Positions 1 through 9,151 are shown, counted from the first letter of the stretch. The stretch is 64,000 nucleotides of DNA from Bacteroidales bacterium UBA5371 (GCA_002407855.1 DHPF01000012.1:141325-205324), one strand, 5' to 3'. A program made the numbers and translations. Notes: generated from the letters alone by a model not told the origin.

Positions 1-446
1 TTAACAATCAATTGAATACCATTGCTTGCAACTGCTGCAACTGATGGAGTATCTACAACCTTTGGATTAACCGACATTTGAACTGCCTCAAACACATCTC
101 TACCTGCCAAATCTATTGCTGTAGCCGATTTGAAGTCAAGATTAATGTTTGCCTTGTCAGCAGAAATAAGTGCATTAACAACTCTTTGAACGTGTCCGCC
201 AGCAAGATAATGAGCTTCTAAAAGGTCAGAACTCAAATCCAATCCTGCTTTCTTTGAGTTAATCATTGCATTTACAATAATGGTTGGTGGAACCTTTCTC
301 CAACGCATAAAGATTAATTGAACAAGAGATATTTTCACTCCATTCAAAACACATTGGAACCATAAATTTAATGGAACCAACCAAAGGAAAAAAATGAGTG
401 CAACGAGGCACACTACAACAACAAGAATAATTCCTGAAATAGCCAT
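1..446 (-). CDS. floA: Flotillin-like protein FloA, N-terminal part (cut by window edge)
   Basis: I translated the reverse strand from the ATG at 446 to the left edge, giving 148 codons without a stop. The product starts with one hydrophobic membrane segment (about residues 4-28). It continues into the band-7/SPFH-like core with GVKISLVQLIFMRW, KAGLDL, EAHYLAGGHVQRVVNALI, AIDLAGRDV and SVNPKVVDTP, which match the UPF0365/FloA family. FloA proteins scaffold ordered membrane microdomains and usually work with NfeD. The partner gene nfeD is on the same strand but 3.5 kb upstream, with a large secreted-protein gene between them, which is unusual. The C-terminal half lies outside the window. Confidence 0.9.
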   Translation of the reverse strand, partial: MAISGIILVVVVCLVALIFFLWLVPLNLWFQCVLNGVKISLVQLIFMRWRKVPPTIIVNAMINSKKAGLDLSSDLLEAHYLAGGHVQRVVNALISADKANINLDFKSATAIDLAGRDVFEAVQMSVNPKVVDTPSVAAVASNGIQLIV

Positions 447-664
447 AATAATTTTATTTTTTAGTTAATAATAATTTCGTTTAGAATTGGCAAAGATAGA
501 AAGTTTTTCTTGATTTTCAAAATAAACTTACTTCAAATATAACTTAAAAAAAACTGAAAGACAAATGCAATGTAATTATGAAAGATTTATATCTTTTTCT
601 ATTAGAAGAAAGACAAATAATATGAAATACCAATACCTCACATTTAGTTTTAGAAAAAATAAAT

Positions 665-736
665 CTTGATTTAAGAAAATTATCTTTTGATTCTAATTTC
701 ACGAAACTTGATTCTATTTTATTAGAATCAAAAGAT
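665..736. repeat. 21-bp-period repeat array with a 16-bp inverted repeat
   Basis: The 326-base gap between the T9SS gene and floA holds three units starting at 665, 686 and 707, exactly 21 bp apart, around the core TTGATTCTAAT. The arm at 682-697 (ATCTTTTGATTCTAAT) is perfectly complementary to 721-736, so a long hairpin can form. The rest of the gap shows no gene. The same unit recurs at 8919, 13627, 47494, 55250 and 63101. Confidence 0.8.
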
Positions 737-772
737 AATAAATTAGGATTTGAATATTGAGGAGAGTAAATT

Positions 773-3700
773 CTATTTGATTAAATTTAATTGTCCCTTC
801 TTCTCGAAGAGTTCGTCGTTGGTGTATTTGGTTTTATATAGCAGTCGCCATATATAGACCCCATCTTCCACAACCTTTCCTTTGTATTTTCCATCCCAAG
901 CTGTGGTTTTTGAGAAGTAAATTCTTTCTCCCCAACGATTGTAGATTTCAAACGCCTCTATATAGACTTTATGCATATCAATACTAATAGGAAAGAATGT
1001 ATTATTATTATCTTTTAATGGAGTGAAAGCATTAGGGAAATAGATATTGATTTCAGGAACCGAAACCAAAACAGAATCACTCATTGTTCCACAATGAGTG
1101 TACATTAAAACATAATAGGAACCGGTTCTATTAATATATAATACAGGGGATGTTGAGCCAGTATTCCAATAATAATTATAACAACCTTCGCAAGTAACAT
1201 CAATAACCACAGGAAAATCTTCTGCAATAATGTGTTTGTTATCTATTATAGAGTAATCATCAAAGGCTTGCACCTGAGTTAAACATAGGGTAATCAAACT
1301 ATCACATCCATTGACTGTTTCATAACGTTTGGTGTAGGTTCCAGGGAAAGGACAAATAAATCCATGCTGCTCATAAACTTCTCCCTTACATATAGTGTCA
1401 TAAATTGTGTCATTACTTGATGAATAGAACTTTAAGTCCAACACAATCAAACTATCACAGCCATTTACTGTTATAATATTTTGTGAGTATATACCCTGCT
1501 CTGTTTCGTTAAAACCATTTTGTGTATATGCTTTGCCTTCACAAATAAAGGCTCTAATAGTATCGGAATAATAATTGGTTATGACTATATCTTGGATTAA
1601 TGTATCCGCACAAACCCCTTCATTCAATTTTGAAATAAGCATAACAGGATACACCCCTATACTATCATAAGTGAAAGTTACGGTATCAAGAGTTGATTCC
1701 TCTTGATTATGGAATATCCATTTTGTATCATCGCAATACTTGTTGCCAATAGGTATAGTATCGTTGTTAGAAACAATGCTTCTATTGAAAAAAGTTACTT
1801 CTTTATTACATAGGTTAATATTATAATTGAACTGAGAGAAAGGATAGTTTCTTTCAGCAACATATTTCATTATTAGTATGCAGTAAGGGTTTTCTGTAGA
1901 AGTGCATTTGCAATAGAAAGTAGAGTTATTAACTAATACCGACAACTTTCTATCGGTTGAAATTATATTATCTGGTTCGTTCTCTTTATACCATTGGTAA
2001 AAGAATCCAATAGGAGCTGTAAATGTTACTGAATCTACTGCTCCACAAGCTCTCTTACTATCATATTTACTTGCACAACTTAAAGTAAAGTAGGCATATC
2101 CATAATGACCTCCCTCAGCACAATCGAAAGTAGCAAGACGTATTCTTATATTTTGTCCGTGATATGAAGTTAAATCTACACCCATTGTTGTCCAATCCTT
2201 CCATATTACTCCTTCATCTTCATTAATATTCCAGCCCAACTCGTTATTTGCATAGAAATTAGTATAGCCACAAATTTCATCTAATATTCTTCCATTCTCC
2301 CCAATGATAGATAACGTGAAGCGAGGTTGGTCGTTTACAGTATGGTTAGGAGTTTGTAAAACGATGGCATATTTGAGCAAAAGGAGGTCAAAATTAGTTG
2401 TGTCAATTAGGTAATTGTAGTTTATACTCTCTGACTCTGCACCATAATTCCAATTACCCAAACGAACAGACCCTATTTCTCCTTCAGGAACGGTTGAAAG
2501 CGAATCCCCTGTTCTTATATCTTTCTCTAAGGGATTTTTATGTATGGTATGACGGCTTGTAGCACTTGCAGGGCCATAGTCTATTATTCCAGAATTTTCA
2601 TAAGGGGCTTCAAAAGTTCCGTATTGGGCAGAACAATTAGCACCTCTTATATCTAAGAAATTAAAACAATTATCTGAATAAGTAAAGAAACTTAATTTAA
2701 CTGCACAACGATAATCTAAGCTATCACATAATGAATGTATATAACAAGTATAATTAGTTGCAGGGATAAGATTTGTTAAGGCACAGAAATTAGTTGTAAC
2801 AGTATCATAGTATTTTTGCTCTGAATCTTCTGCCCAATACTCCACAATCCAGCCAAGAGAGGCTGTAGCAGGATTCCAATGTATTTCGGCAGAGTTTAGT
2901 TGAACATTTGTTACATGAGGATTAACGGCTTTCAAACATTGACATTGAAAAGGTGGTGGAGGGTCGGGTACTTGACATACTGAAGAAGTATTACAGTCAA
3001 AAGTACTAGTGCACAGATTATTAATTATTACACAAAAAGTTTCTATTGTAGTTGGAACGTTCTCAAAACTACAAAAATTAGTATCCGTTTCTATGGTTAC
3101 TCCGTTATAATCAAGGAAGACCTCCCAAATTATTGAAGTATCGGGCTCATCCCAGCTAACATACATAACATTATTGTCTGTATATACAGATACATTTGTT
3201 GCCTTTGGGCAAGGGCAAGCAGTTCTAAAACATACTGTTTTATATGAACAAGAAGAAATAGGAGAACAATCAGAACGAACAATAAAGCAATATTGAGTAT
3301 AAGGTGATAGTCCACCTATTCTTAATGTCGTTGTATCTACGTAATACATCTCACCCGTTGTAGTACATTCCAATACCCATCTGGTTGAATCAGTACCTCC
3401 TCCCCAAGAGAGAGTAACCGAATCTGTTGTTAAATTAGAATAAGATAAATAGGTTGGTTTAGGACAATTAACCTCTGCAAAGTTTATAACAAATCCTGAC
3501 AATGGAGTGTCTGTATCGGATCTAAATTTTATAGTAATGGCTGAACTATTGGAACAAAAATTAAAACTTCCATTATTGCATCTACTCATTAATTCAGTGG
3601 TTGAAGATGGACCTCCATCATAAATAGTTATCTTACTCTTTGCACAATCCTCCAAATCATAAGTTCCAGATATTGAAACATAGCTTTGATTATTTGTTGA

Positions 3701-3880
3701 ATAAAATGTAAAAGAAGCATTACAATTTGAGGAATAATTACCTGTTGCTCCCCCATTATCATATAAAGTACAATTGGAGGAAGTGGTTGAAAGATGACCT
3801 GTTATAGGCATATTAAAGGTTTGCCCAACTAAGTTAGCTGAGAAAAAAACAAGAACTATATAAGCAAATAACCTTTTCAT
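773..3880 (-). CDS. Large secreted adhesin-like protein with CUB-like, FN3-like and T9SS C-terminal domains
   Basis: A signal peptide (MKRLFAYIVLVFFSANLVGQ) is followed by a CUB-like domain (about residues 25-135, with TIYDGG and paired cysteines). Three fibronectin-III-like modules follow (about 138-400), each starting near a CPKP/CPCPK/CQCLK motif. A jelly-roll or MAM-like region spans about 405-610, and PKD-like and cysteine-containing repeats run to about 930. The last ~90 residues (YFPNAFTP, FEIYNRWGERIY, TAWDGKYKGK, DGVYIWRL) are the gliding-motility/CHU_C type B sorting domain exported by the type IX secretion system and attached to or released from the surface. It lies 90 bp downstream of nfeD and probably shares its transcript. 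The ligand is unknown. Confidence 0.88.
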   Translation of the reverse strand: MKRLFAYIVLVFFSANLVGQTFNMPITGHLSTTSSNCTLYDNGGATGNYSSNCNASFTFYSTNNQSYVSISGTYDLEDCAKSKITIYDGGPSSTTELMSRCNNGSFNFCSNSSAITIKFRSDTDTPLSGFVINFAEVNCPKPTYLSYSNLTTDSVTLSWGGGTDSTRWVLECTTTGEMYYVDTTTLRIGGLSPYTQYCFIVRSDCSPISSCSYKTVCFRTACPCPKATNVSVYTDNNVMYVSWDEPDTSIIWEVFLDYNGVTIETDTNFCSFENVPTTIETFCVIINNLCTSTFDCNTSSVCQVPDPPPPFQCQCLKAVNPHVTNVQLNSAEIHWNPATASLGWIVEYWAEDSEQKYYDTVTTNFCALTNLIPATNYTCYIHSLCDSLDYRCAVKLSFFTYSDNCFNFLDIRGANCSAQYGTFEAPYENSGIIDYGPASATSRHTIHKNPLEKDIRTGDSLSTVPEGEIGSVRLGNWNYGAESESINYNYLIDTTNFDLLLLKYAIVLQTPNHTVNDQPRFTLSIIGENGRILDEICGYTNFYANNELGWNINEDEGVIWKDWTTMGVDLTSYHGQNIRIRLATFDCAEGGHYGYAYFTLSCASKYDSKRACGAVDSVTFTAPIGFFYQWYKENEPDNIISTDRKLSVLVNNSTFYCKCTSTENPYCILIMKYVAERNYPFSQFNYNINLCNKEVTFFNRSIVSNNDTIPIGNKYCDDTKWIFHNQEESTLDTVTFTYDSIGVYPVMLISKLNEGVCADTLIQDIVITNYYSDTIRAFICEGKAYTQNGFNETEQGIYSQNIITVNGCDSLIVLDLKFYSSSNDTIYDTICKGEVYEQHGFICPFPGTYTKRYETVNGCDSLITLCLTQVQAFDDYSIIDNKHIIAEDFPVVIDVTCEGCYNYYWNTGSTSPVLYINRTGSYYVLMYTHCGTMSDSVLVSVPEINIYFPNAFTPLKDNNNTFFPISIDMHKVYIEAFEIYNRWGERIYFSKTTAWDGKYKGKVVEDGVYIWRLLYKTKYTNDELFEKKGQLNLIK

Positions 3881-3970
3881 TTAACACCTTATAAAATGAA
3901 ATATTATTATTTATATAACACTTAAATTGGTAAAACCGCAACCAATTAGAGCAATTATTTTTATTTTCGT

Positions 3971-4435
3971 CTAAATAGGACGTACAAATATCTTAGTTCC
4001 TTCTATCCTTTCAATCTCTATTTCTGTATTTGGGTCTAAATAAGAAGCTGTTGTAAAAGCTTCTATTCTTTGTCCATTTATTTCAACGTTTCCAGCAGAA
4101 GCTAAACGAGTTATTGTAATTCCCCTATCTCCAACCTTAAAATCTTCTTGTTTTAATTCATTTGCCTTACCATCTATTGCTTTATCTAAGGCAAACCTTT
4201 TCCATGTTTTGGCTCTAAGAGAATAAACTAATAGAATTGCGCAAATAAATAAAGTAACAAACAAAGAAATAGTTCCCCAAGTTGCTCCATACTCAGAATA
4301 GACTCTAAATATACCATAAATAACCATTGCTAAGCCAGATAGTCCTGCTATTGTTGTTCCGGGAATAGCTACAAGTTCCAAAATAATTAGGATTAAACCA
4401 CCTATAAGGAATAAGAGAATGAAAAATAAATCCAT
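3971..4435 (-). CDS. nfeD: NfeD-like membrane protein
   Basis: A short 154-residue NfeD protein of the type that partners flotillins. Three hydrophobic segments (about residues 4-22, 28-45 and 53-72) anchor it. The C-terminal soluble part (about 85-154) forms the small OB-fold typical of NfeD, with VGDRGITITRLASAGNVEING and a final KIFVRPI. The family interacts with SPFH/flotillin proteins in membrane microdomains. It follows clpS by 12 bp on the same strand, so the two are probably co-transcribed. Its expected neighbour floA is displaced by the T9SS gene. The start ATG at 4435 is the only good one. Confidence 0.88.
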   Translation of the reverse strand: MDLFFILLFLIGGLILIILELVAIPGTTIAGLSGLAMVIYGIFRVYSEYGATWGTISLFVTLFICAILLVYSLRAKTWKRFALDKAIDGKANELKQEDFKVGDRGITITRLASAGNVEINGQRIEAFTTASYLDPNTEIEIERIEGTKIFVRPI

Positions 4436-4447
4436 AAATTTAATATT

Positions 4448-4732
4448 TTATCTGATTTCTACTTTAAGTTTCTTTTCAACTAATGCATTATACATCTTCA
4501 ATAACTCATCGTAACTTCCATGTTTAACAGCACAAAGTCCCTTTCTATCTACAATGTTTGCACAATTGGAAGCCTGCTCGTAACTTAAATTACATATTGC
4601 AACCAAACACTCAATAACATAATCAAAGGTATGAATATTATCGTTAAAAAGTATTAGTTCATTACCTTCTTCCTTAACTGTATCTAAGCAAGCAACTTCT
4701 TCTGGATTAGGATTAGTATAAATATTACCCAT
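4448..4732 (-). CDS. clpS: ATP-dependent Clp protease adaptor ClpS
   Basis: ClpS binds N-degron substrates and delivers them to ClpA/ClpC-type unfoldases. The core NELILFNDNIHTFDYVIECL and the following QASNCANIVDRKGLCAVKHG carry the family pattern (ND..TF..V, then a helix, then KG.A.VK.G). I place the start at the ATG at 4732, giving 94 aa. The reading frame stays open to a TTG at 4759, but that TTG is part of a -7 promoter box (TATCTTTG, 4757-4764), so the longer version is unlikely to be translated. nfeD follows after 12 bp. Confidence 0.9.
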   Translation of the reverse strand: MGNIYTNPNPEEVACLDTVKEEGNELILFNDNIHTFDYVIECLVAICNLSYEQASNCANIVDRKGLCAVKHGSYDELLKMYNALVEKKLKVEIR

Positions 4733-4756
4733 CAATAAACTTGTATTTTGATAAGG

Positions 4757-4764
4757 CAAAGATA
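4757..4764 (-). promoter_or_regulatory. Bacteroidota -7 promoter box for clpS
   Basis: The minus strand reads TATCTTTG, matching the TAnnTTTG -7 consensus of Bacteroidota primary promoters. It sits about 25 bp before the clpS ATG at 4732 and overlaps the apparent TTG start at 4759, which argues against that start. No clear -33 TTTG was seen. Confidence 0.55.
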
Positions 4765-4814
4765 AAAAATATTTTAATAATCAAGTATTTTTACTGTAAA
4801 TAAGCTTTGATTAT

Positions 4815-6611
4815 CTACATCTTTTGTGGAACTTTTATGCCCAATAGCTCCATTGCTGACTTAATAATATTGCCACAAAAGGCAGAAAGACAAACACGCA
4901 TCTTTATTATATCTTCGTTTTCATCACTAAGTATTTTGGTGTCTTGATAAAAAGCGTTGAAGCTCTTTGCTAAATCGTAAACATAATTAGCAATTAAAGC
5001 AGGTGAAAAACTTTCTCCTGCTTGCGACACTACCATAGGATAAGTATATAAAGTTCTCAGAACATCTAATTCCTTAGAATTTATTTCCAAATTATTAGCA
5101 TCAAGTCGCAAATGGTCTACAATAATACCTTTCTCACTCTCTGCCTTACGCAAAATGGAAGAAATACGAGCATAAGTATATTGTATAAATGGACCTGTAT
5201 TTCCATTGAAATCAATAGACTCCTCTGGATTGAAAAGCATATTCTTTGCAGGATCAACTTTTAATATAAAATACTTTAATGCTCCCATAGCTAACATCCA
5301 ATGAAGCTTTTCAGCTTCTTTCTCAGAGAAGTCATCAATCTTGCCATGCTCTAAGGTTTGGTTTTGTGCAGAAATTATCATTTGCTCAACCAAATCATCA
5401 GCGTCAACCACTGTACCTTCTCTTGATTTCATCTTTCCCTGAGGCAATTCAACCATACCATAAGAAAGATGATAAAGATGCTCTGCCCACTCAAAGCCTA
5501 ATTTCTTTAATATTATCTTTAAGACATCAAAATGGTAGTTTTGTTCGTTGCCCACAACATAAAGCAATTTATCGGAGTTGAAATCCTTATGTCTTAAATA
5601 AGCTGTACCTAAATCCTGAGTCATATAAACAGAAGTCCCATCAGAACGTTGCAGAAGTTTCTCATCTAATCCTTCAGCAGTCAAATCACACCATACACTT
5701 TTATCCTCTCTCTGATAAAAGACACCTTTTTCCAAGCCCTCTTTAACCAACTCTTTACCTAAAAGATATGTTTCAGACTCATAGTAAATCTTATCAAAAT
5801 CAATCCCTAACTTATAATATGTTGCATCAAACCCTTCATAAACCCAACCATTCATCTTCTCCCAAAGCTCAATAACCTCTTTATCCTTATTTTCCCACTT
5901 ACGCAACATATCAGCGGCACTTAAAATAATTGGAGCATTCTTTTCTGCCTCTTGCCTATTCATTCCTTCTTTTTCCAAAGCCTCAATCTGACGCTTGTAT
6001 TCCTTATCAAAAAGCACATAATATTTTCCTACCAAATGGTCGCCTTTTAGTCCAGAAGACTCAGGCGTCTCTCCATTCCCAAAGAGTTGCCAAGCCAACA
6101 TAGACTTACAAATATGAATCCCCCTATCATTAACTAAATTTACCTTTCTTACAGCATAACCATTAGCCTTTAAGATTTCAGCCACGCTCCAACCAAGTAA
6201 ATTATTACGTATATGCCCCAGATGTAAAGGTTTGTTGGTATTAGGAGAGGAATATTCCACCACAACAGGCTTTTCATCTCTTATAGGTTTGCAACCAAAT
6301 GTCTGCCTTGACTTATAAGTATCTAAGAACTCTAACCAATACTTTGGCTCAACAACAAAATTTAAAAAGCCCTTAATAACGTTAAAACTTTTTATCTGAG
6401 AGCAATTCTCAATCACATAATTTCCTATTTCGTTAGCAATTATCTCAGCAGGCTTTCTAATCTCTTTTACAAAAGCAAATACAACTAAGGTAAAATCACC
6501 CACAAACTCTTTTTTTGTTGCAGAAAGAGTAATGTCTTGTGATTTAGTAGAGATACCATAAAGCGAATTTAAAGCCTTGCTAATAGATTCTTGCAATAAC
6601 AAATCAATCAT
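4815..6611 (-). CDS. argS: Arginine--tRNA ligase
   Basis: Class I aminoacyl-tRNA synthetase that charges tRNA-Arg. It shows the N-terminal Add-1 domain (about residues 1-110), then the HIGH signature as HLGH within SSPNTNKPLHLGHIRNN (about 124-140), a KMSKS-like loop GKMKSREGT (about 390), and a C-terminal anticodon-binding DALR domain ending in LGIKVPQKM. The length of 598 aa is normal. It is transcribed divergently from dapD across an 86-bp gap that holds a promoter for each side; TATCTTTG on the minus strand at 6641-6648 is the likely -7 box for argS. Confidence 0.97.
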   Translation of the reverse strand: MIDLLLQESISKALNSLYGISTKSQDITLSATKKEFVGDFTLVVFAFVKEIRKPAEIIANEIGNYVIENCSQIKSFNVIKGFLNFVVEPKYWLEFLDTYKSRQTFGCKPIRDEKPVVVEYSSPNTNKPLHLGHIRNNLLGWSVAEILKANGYAVRKVNLVNDRGIHICKSMLAWQLFGNGETPESSGLKGDHLVGKYYVLFDKEYKRQIEALEKEGMNRQEAEKNAPIILSAADMLRKWENKDKEVIELWEKMNGWVYEGFDATYYKLGIDFDKIYYESETYLLGKELVKEGLEKGVFYQREDKSVWCDLTAEGLDEKLLQRSDGTSVYMTQDLGTAYLRHKDFNSDKLLYVVGNEQNYHFDVLKIILKKLGFEWAEHLYHLSYGMVELPQGKMKSREGTVVDADDLVEQMIISAQNQTLEHGKIDDFSEKEAEKLHWMLAMGALKYFILKVDPAKNMLFNPEESIDFNGNTGPFIQYTYARISSILRKAESEKGIIVDHLRLDANNLEINSKELDVLRTLYTYPMVVSQAGESFSPALIANYVYDLAKSFNAFYQDTKILSDENEDIIKMRVCLSAFCGNIIKSAMELLGIKVPQKM

Positions 6612-6636
6612 CCTAAATATTATTATAGTTAAATAA

Positions 6637-6669
6637 TTTGCAAAGATAATAAGTTTTTATGTAGTTTTG
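6637..6669 (+). promoter_or_regulatory. Promoter for dapD
   Basis: TTTG (6637-6640) and TAGTTTTG (6662-6669) are separated by 21 bp, fitting the Bacteroidota -33/-7 promoter. The dapD ATG lies at 6698, leaving a leader of roughly 20-25 bases. It overlaps the likely argS -7 box on the other strand. Confidence 0.65.
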
Positions 6670-6697
6670 TAATTCAAAAAAATATAAGTAACGCATT

Positions 6698-7507
6698 ATG
6701 CAAAAAGAAATGATTGAAAGAGCTTGGGAAAACAGAAATTTACTCAAAGACACCAAGGTTCAAAATGCAATTAGAGAAACTATTGAGCTTTTGGACAAGG
6801 GAAAAATTAGGGTTTGTGAAAAAGTAAACGAAGATTGGCTGATTAATGACTGGGTTAAAAAAGCAGTTATTCTTTATTTCCCCATTTGTAATATGCAAAC
6901 AATGGAGCTTGGTCAAATGGAGTTTTATGACAAAATACCTTTGAAAAAGGATTTCGCAAGCCTGAGCGTTAGAGTTGTTCCTATTGCTACGGCACGTTAT
7001 GGTTCTTTCTTAAACAAAGGGGTTATTATGATGCCTTCTTATGTTAATATTGGGGCTTATGTTGATAGCGACACAATGATTGATACTTGGGCAACTGTTG
7101 GTTCTTGTGCTCAAATTGGCAAACGTGTTCATTTGAGTGGTGGAGTTGGAATTGGAGGAGTATTAGAGCCTGTTGGAGCTAAGCCTGTGATAGTAGAAGA
7201 TGATTGTTTTATAGGTTCTCGCTGCATTATTGTGGAAGGCGTAAGGGTATGTAAGGGAGCTGTGCTTGGAGCCAACACTACTCTGACTGCTTCTACAAGA
7301 ATAATTGATGTAAGTGGGAAAGAACCTATTGAATACAAATCTTACATTCCTGAAAACTCAGTTGTAATTCCTGGAAACATAGAAAAGGAGTTTCCAGCAG
7401 GAAAATATAATGTTAATTGTGCTTTAATCATTGGGAAACGAAAAGAATCCACCAATACCAAGACTTCTTTAAATGATACCCTAAGGGAATTTCAAGTGTC
7501 GGTTTAA
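6698..7507 (+). CDS. dapD: 2,3,4,5-tetrahydropyridine-2,6-dicarboxylate N-succinyltransferase
   Basis: DapD transfers succinyl from succinyl-CoA to tetrahydrodipicolinate in the diaminopimelate/lysine pathway. The 269-aa product has the helical N-terminal domain and a left-handed beta-helix of hexapeptide repeats: YVNIGAYVDSDTMIDTWATV, then GSCAQIGKRVHLSGGVGIGG and VLEPVGAKPVIVEDDCFIGS. The family motif MPSYVNIGAYVD is intact and the length is standard. It is one of the few plus-strand genes, a single-gene transcript with its own promoter, ending 2 bp before the 3' end of a convergent minus-strand gene. Confidence 0.96.
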   Translation: MQKEMIERAWENRNLLKDTKVQNAIRETIELLDKGKIRVCEKVNEDWLINDWVKKAVILYFPICNMQTMELGQMEFYDKIPLKKDFASLSVRVVPIATARYGSFLNKGVIMMPSYVNIGAYVDSDTMIDTWATVGSCAQIGKRVHLSGGVGIGGVLEPVGAKPVIVEDDCFIGSRCIIVEGVRVCKGAVLGANTTLTASTRIIDVSGKEPIEYKSYIPENSVVIPGNIEKEFPAGKYNVNCALIIGKRKESTNTKTSLNDTLREFQVSV

Positions 7508-7509
7508 AA

Positions 7510-7971
7510 CTACTCTTTTGCTTTTCTTCTACCAAAGATACAACATCTTTTCTTTGGCTTTTCTTTATTAGATTTTAATTCCTCTTGATTAGGGTTTGAT
7601 TTTTCTACCCATAAACTTGTCTTTTGGTCAAATTGTTTCTGACTAAAGAAAAGGTCTTTCTTAATATTTGAAAGGAAATCTAACTCCTCCTTGCTCCTTT
7701 CCTCTTGGTTGCAAGCCAAAACATCCGATGGTACCATATCGGAATTTTTATCCAAAACGGCATAAACTAAATAGCCTTTCTTGTTATATAATAAAGAATA
7801 GTTATCAAGAGTTTTTGCCCATGAAATTCTTTCATCGCCTTGTAAAATATAGGTTAAGGTCTTTCCATTAGGCTGTTTTATGGTTATAGGAGTCTTGTTT
7901 GCCGGAACACTAAACGCCAAGCCTATTATAGATAAGACTGCTACAAATATTAAAATTAATCCGTTTTTCAT
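7510..7971 (-). CDS. Secreted orphan protein resembling the propeptide of M6-type metalloproteases
   Basis: The 153-aa product begins with a signal peptide (about residues 1-21, cleavage near SVPA). The segment about 28-85 (ITIKQPNGKTLTYILQGDE, SWAKTLDNYSLLYNKKGYLVY, then DMVPSDVLA) resembles the N-terminal propeptide of secreted M6-family metalloproteases of Bacteroidota, from memory. No HExxH protease domain follows; instead there is a lysine-rich tail with KKRCCIFGRRK. A strong Shine-Dalgarno (AAGGAGG) 5 bp before the ATG fixes the start. It is last in the 13.5-7.5 kb gene run. Function unknown; it could be an inhibitor, a relic or a chaperone-like prodomain. Confidence 0.6.
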   Translation of the reverse strand: MKNGLILIFVAVLSIIGLAFSVPANKTPITIKQPNGKTLTYILQGDERISWAKTLDNYSLLYNKKGYLVYAVLDKNSDMVPSDVLACNQEERSKEELDFLSNIKKDLFFSQKQFDQKTSLWVEKSNPNQEELKSNKEKPKKRCCIFGRRKAKE

Positions 7972-8005
7972 AAAATCCTCCTTTTTATTTCTTTTTGCAA
8001 ATCTA

Positions 8006-9109
8006 CTAAAAAATCATTTCACCACTACACACAATGTCATTATTTTCATAAATTACTATACTCTGACCCTGCATTGGTGCAAAGACAGGATTATCAAAAA
8101 CTATATCTGCTTCCTTATCAAAGAATATAACCTTAGCCTTTTCACCTTCCTCCTTACCTCTTATCTTCACTTTAAAGGTGTGCTCATTGCTTAGAATAGA
8201 ATATTTTATAAAGTTAATATCCCTTATTCGTATCTCTTTCTTATAACAAAGCGATTTGCTGCCAACCTTTAAGGTATTTTCCTTATAAGAAATTGAATTT
8301 ATGTATTGCTTTTCAGAAAGTGAAATATTAAAACCTCTACACTGCCCAATGGTATAGAAAGGATAACCATTATGATTGCCTATTATCCTATCTTCATTAT
8401 CTATAACATTTCCTTCATTTAATTGGGATAACTCTGGGTGTTTTCTAATTAAAAACTCTTGATAGTTTTTCTCTCCTAAAAAACAAATGCCATAGCTCTC
8501 ACGCTTTTTTGCTATATCTTCAAAACCTTTCTCTCTAATCAAATTCTTAATATCCTCTTTCAGATAATTGCCCAAAGGAAATATTATTTGAGAAAGTGCC
8601 TCTTGACTAAGACGACAAAGCATATACGACTGGTCCTTCCATTTGTCTTTTGCCTGAGAAAGAACATATCTTTTGTTTTCTTTTCTTATATTTGCATAAT
8701 GTCCTGTTGCAATATAATCACACGAGTATTTGCTTTTAAGACTTAAAAGAGTAGGAATTTTTAAAGCTTGATTGCAATGGACACAGATGTTAGGGGTTTT
8801 ACCATTAATATATTGTGTAGAAAAATAATCAATAACCCTTTCTTCAAACTCTTTTTTAATATTGTAACGATAGAGTTCAAAACCTATTTTATCAGCTTTT
8901 TCTTTTAGTTGATTGTAATTTGATTCTAATAAATTAAAACTTGATTCTAATAATTTATCTCTTGATTCTAATTTAGTGGAATTTGATTCTAATTCATCAA
9001 ACATATCAAGCCAAATTCCAATAATATGAAATCCTTTTTCTTTAAGTAAAAGAGCAGTAGCCAAACTATCAACCCCTCCACTCAAACCCACTAATACTCT
9101 TTTTTGCAT
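8006..9109 (-). CDS. mnmA: tRNA-specific 2-thiouridylase MnmA with an inserted heptad segment
   Basis: MnmA thiolates U34 of tRNA-Lys, -Glu and -Gln. The PP-loop ATP site GLSGGVDS (residues 8-15), the catalytic cysteine in CVHCNQ (Cys112 probable), ATGHYA and the second catalytic cysteine in GICFLGE are present, and the C-terminal beta-barrel ends in FAPMQGQSIVIY. Residues about 38-68 form heptads (KLESRDKLLESSFNLLESN) absent from ordinary MnmA. They are encoded by an array with 21-bp period, seven codons per unit, so the insertion keeps the frame. All catalytic residues are retained, so the enzyme is probably active. Confidence 0.92.
   Translation of the reverse strand: MQKRVLVGLSGGVDSLATALLLKEKGFHIIGIWLDMFDELESNSTKLESRDKLLESSFNLLESNYNQLKEKADKIGFELYRYNIKKEFEERVIDYFSTQYINGKTPNICVHCNQALKIPTLLSLKSKYSCDYIATGHYANIRKENKRYVLSQAKDKWKDQSYMLCRLSQEALSQIIFPLGNYLKEDIKNLIREKGFEDIAKKRESYGICFLGEKNYQEFLIRKHPELSQLNEGNVIDNEDRIIGNHNGYPFYTIGQCRGFNISLSEKQYINSISYKENTLKVGSKSLCYKKEIRIRDINFIKYSILSNEHTFKVKIRGKEEGEKAKVIFFDKEADIVFDNPVFAPMQGQSIVIYENNDIVCSGEMIF
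8919..9002. repeat. 21-bp repeat array inside mnmA
   Basis: Four units begin at 8919, 8940, 8961 and 8982 with the plus-strand core TTGATTCTAAT, the same unit as the intergenic arrays at 665, 13627 and 47494. Because 21 bp equals seven codons, the minus-strand gene reads through as LES-type heptads. Confidence 0.85.
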
Positions 9110-9151
9110 TTCTTATTGAAAGGAAAACATCAATAATCTTAATGATATAGC

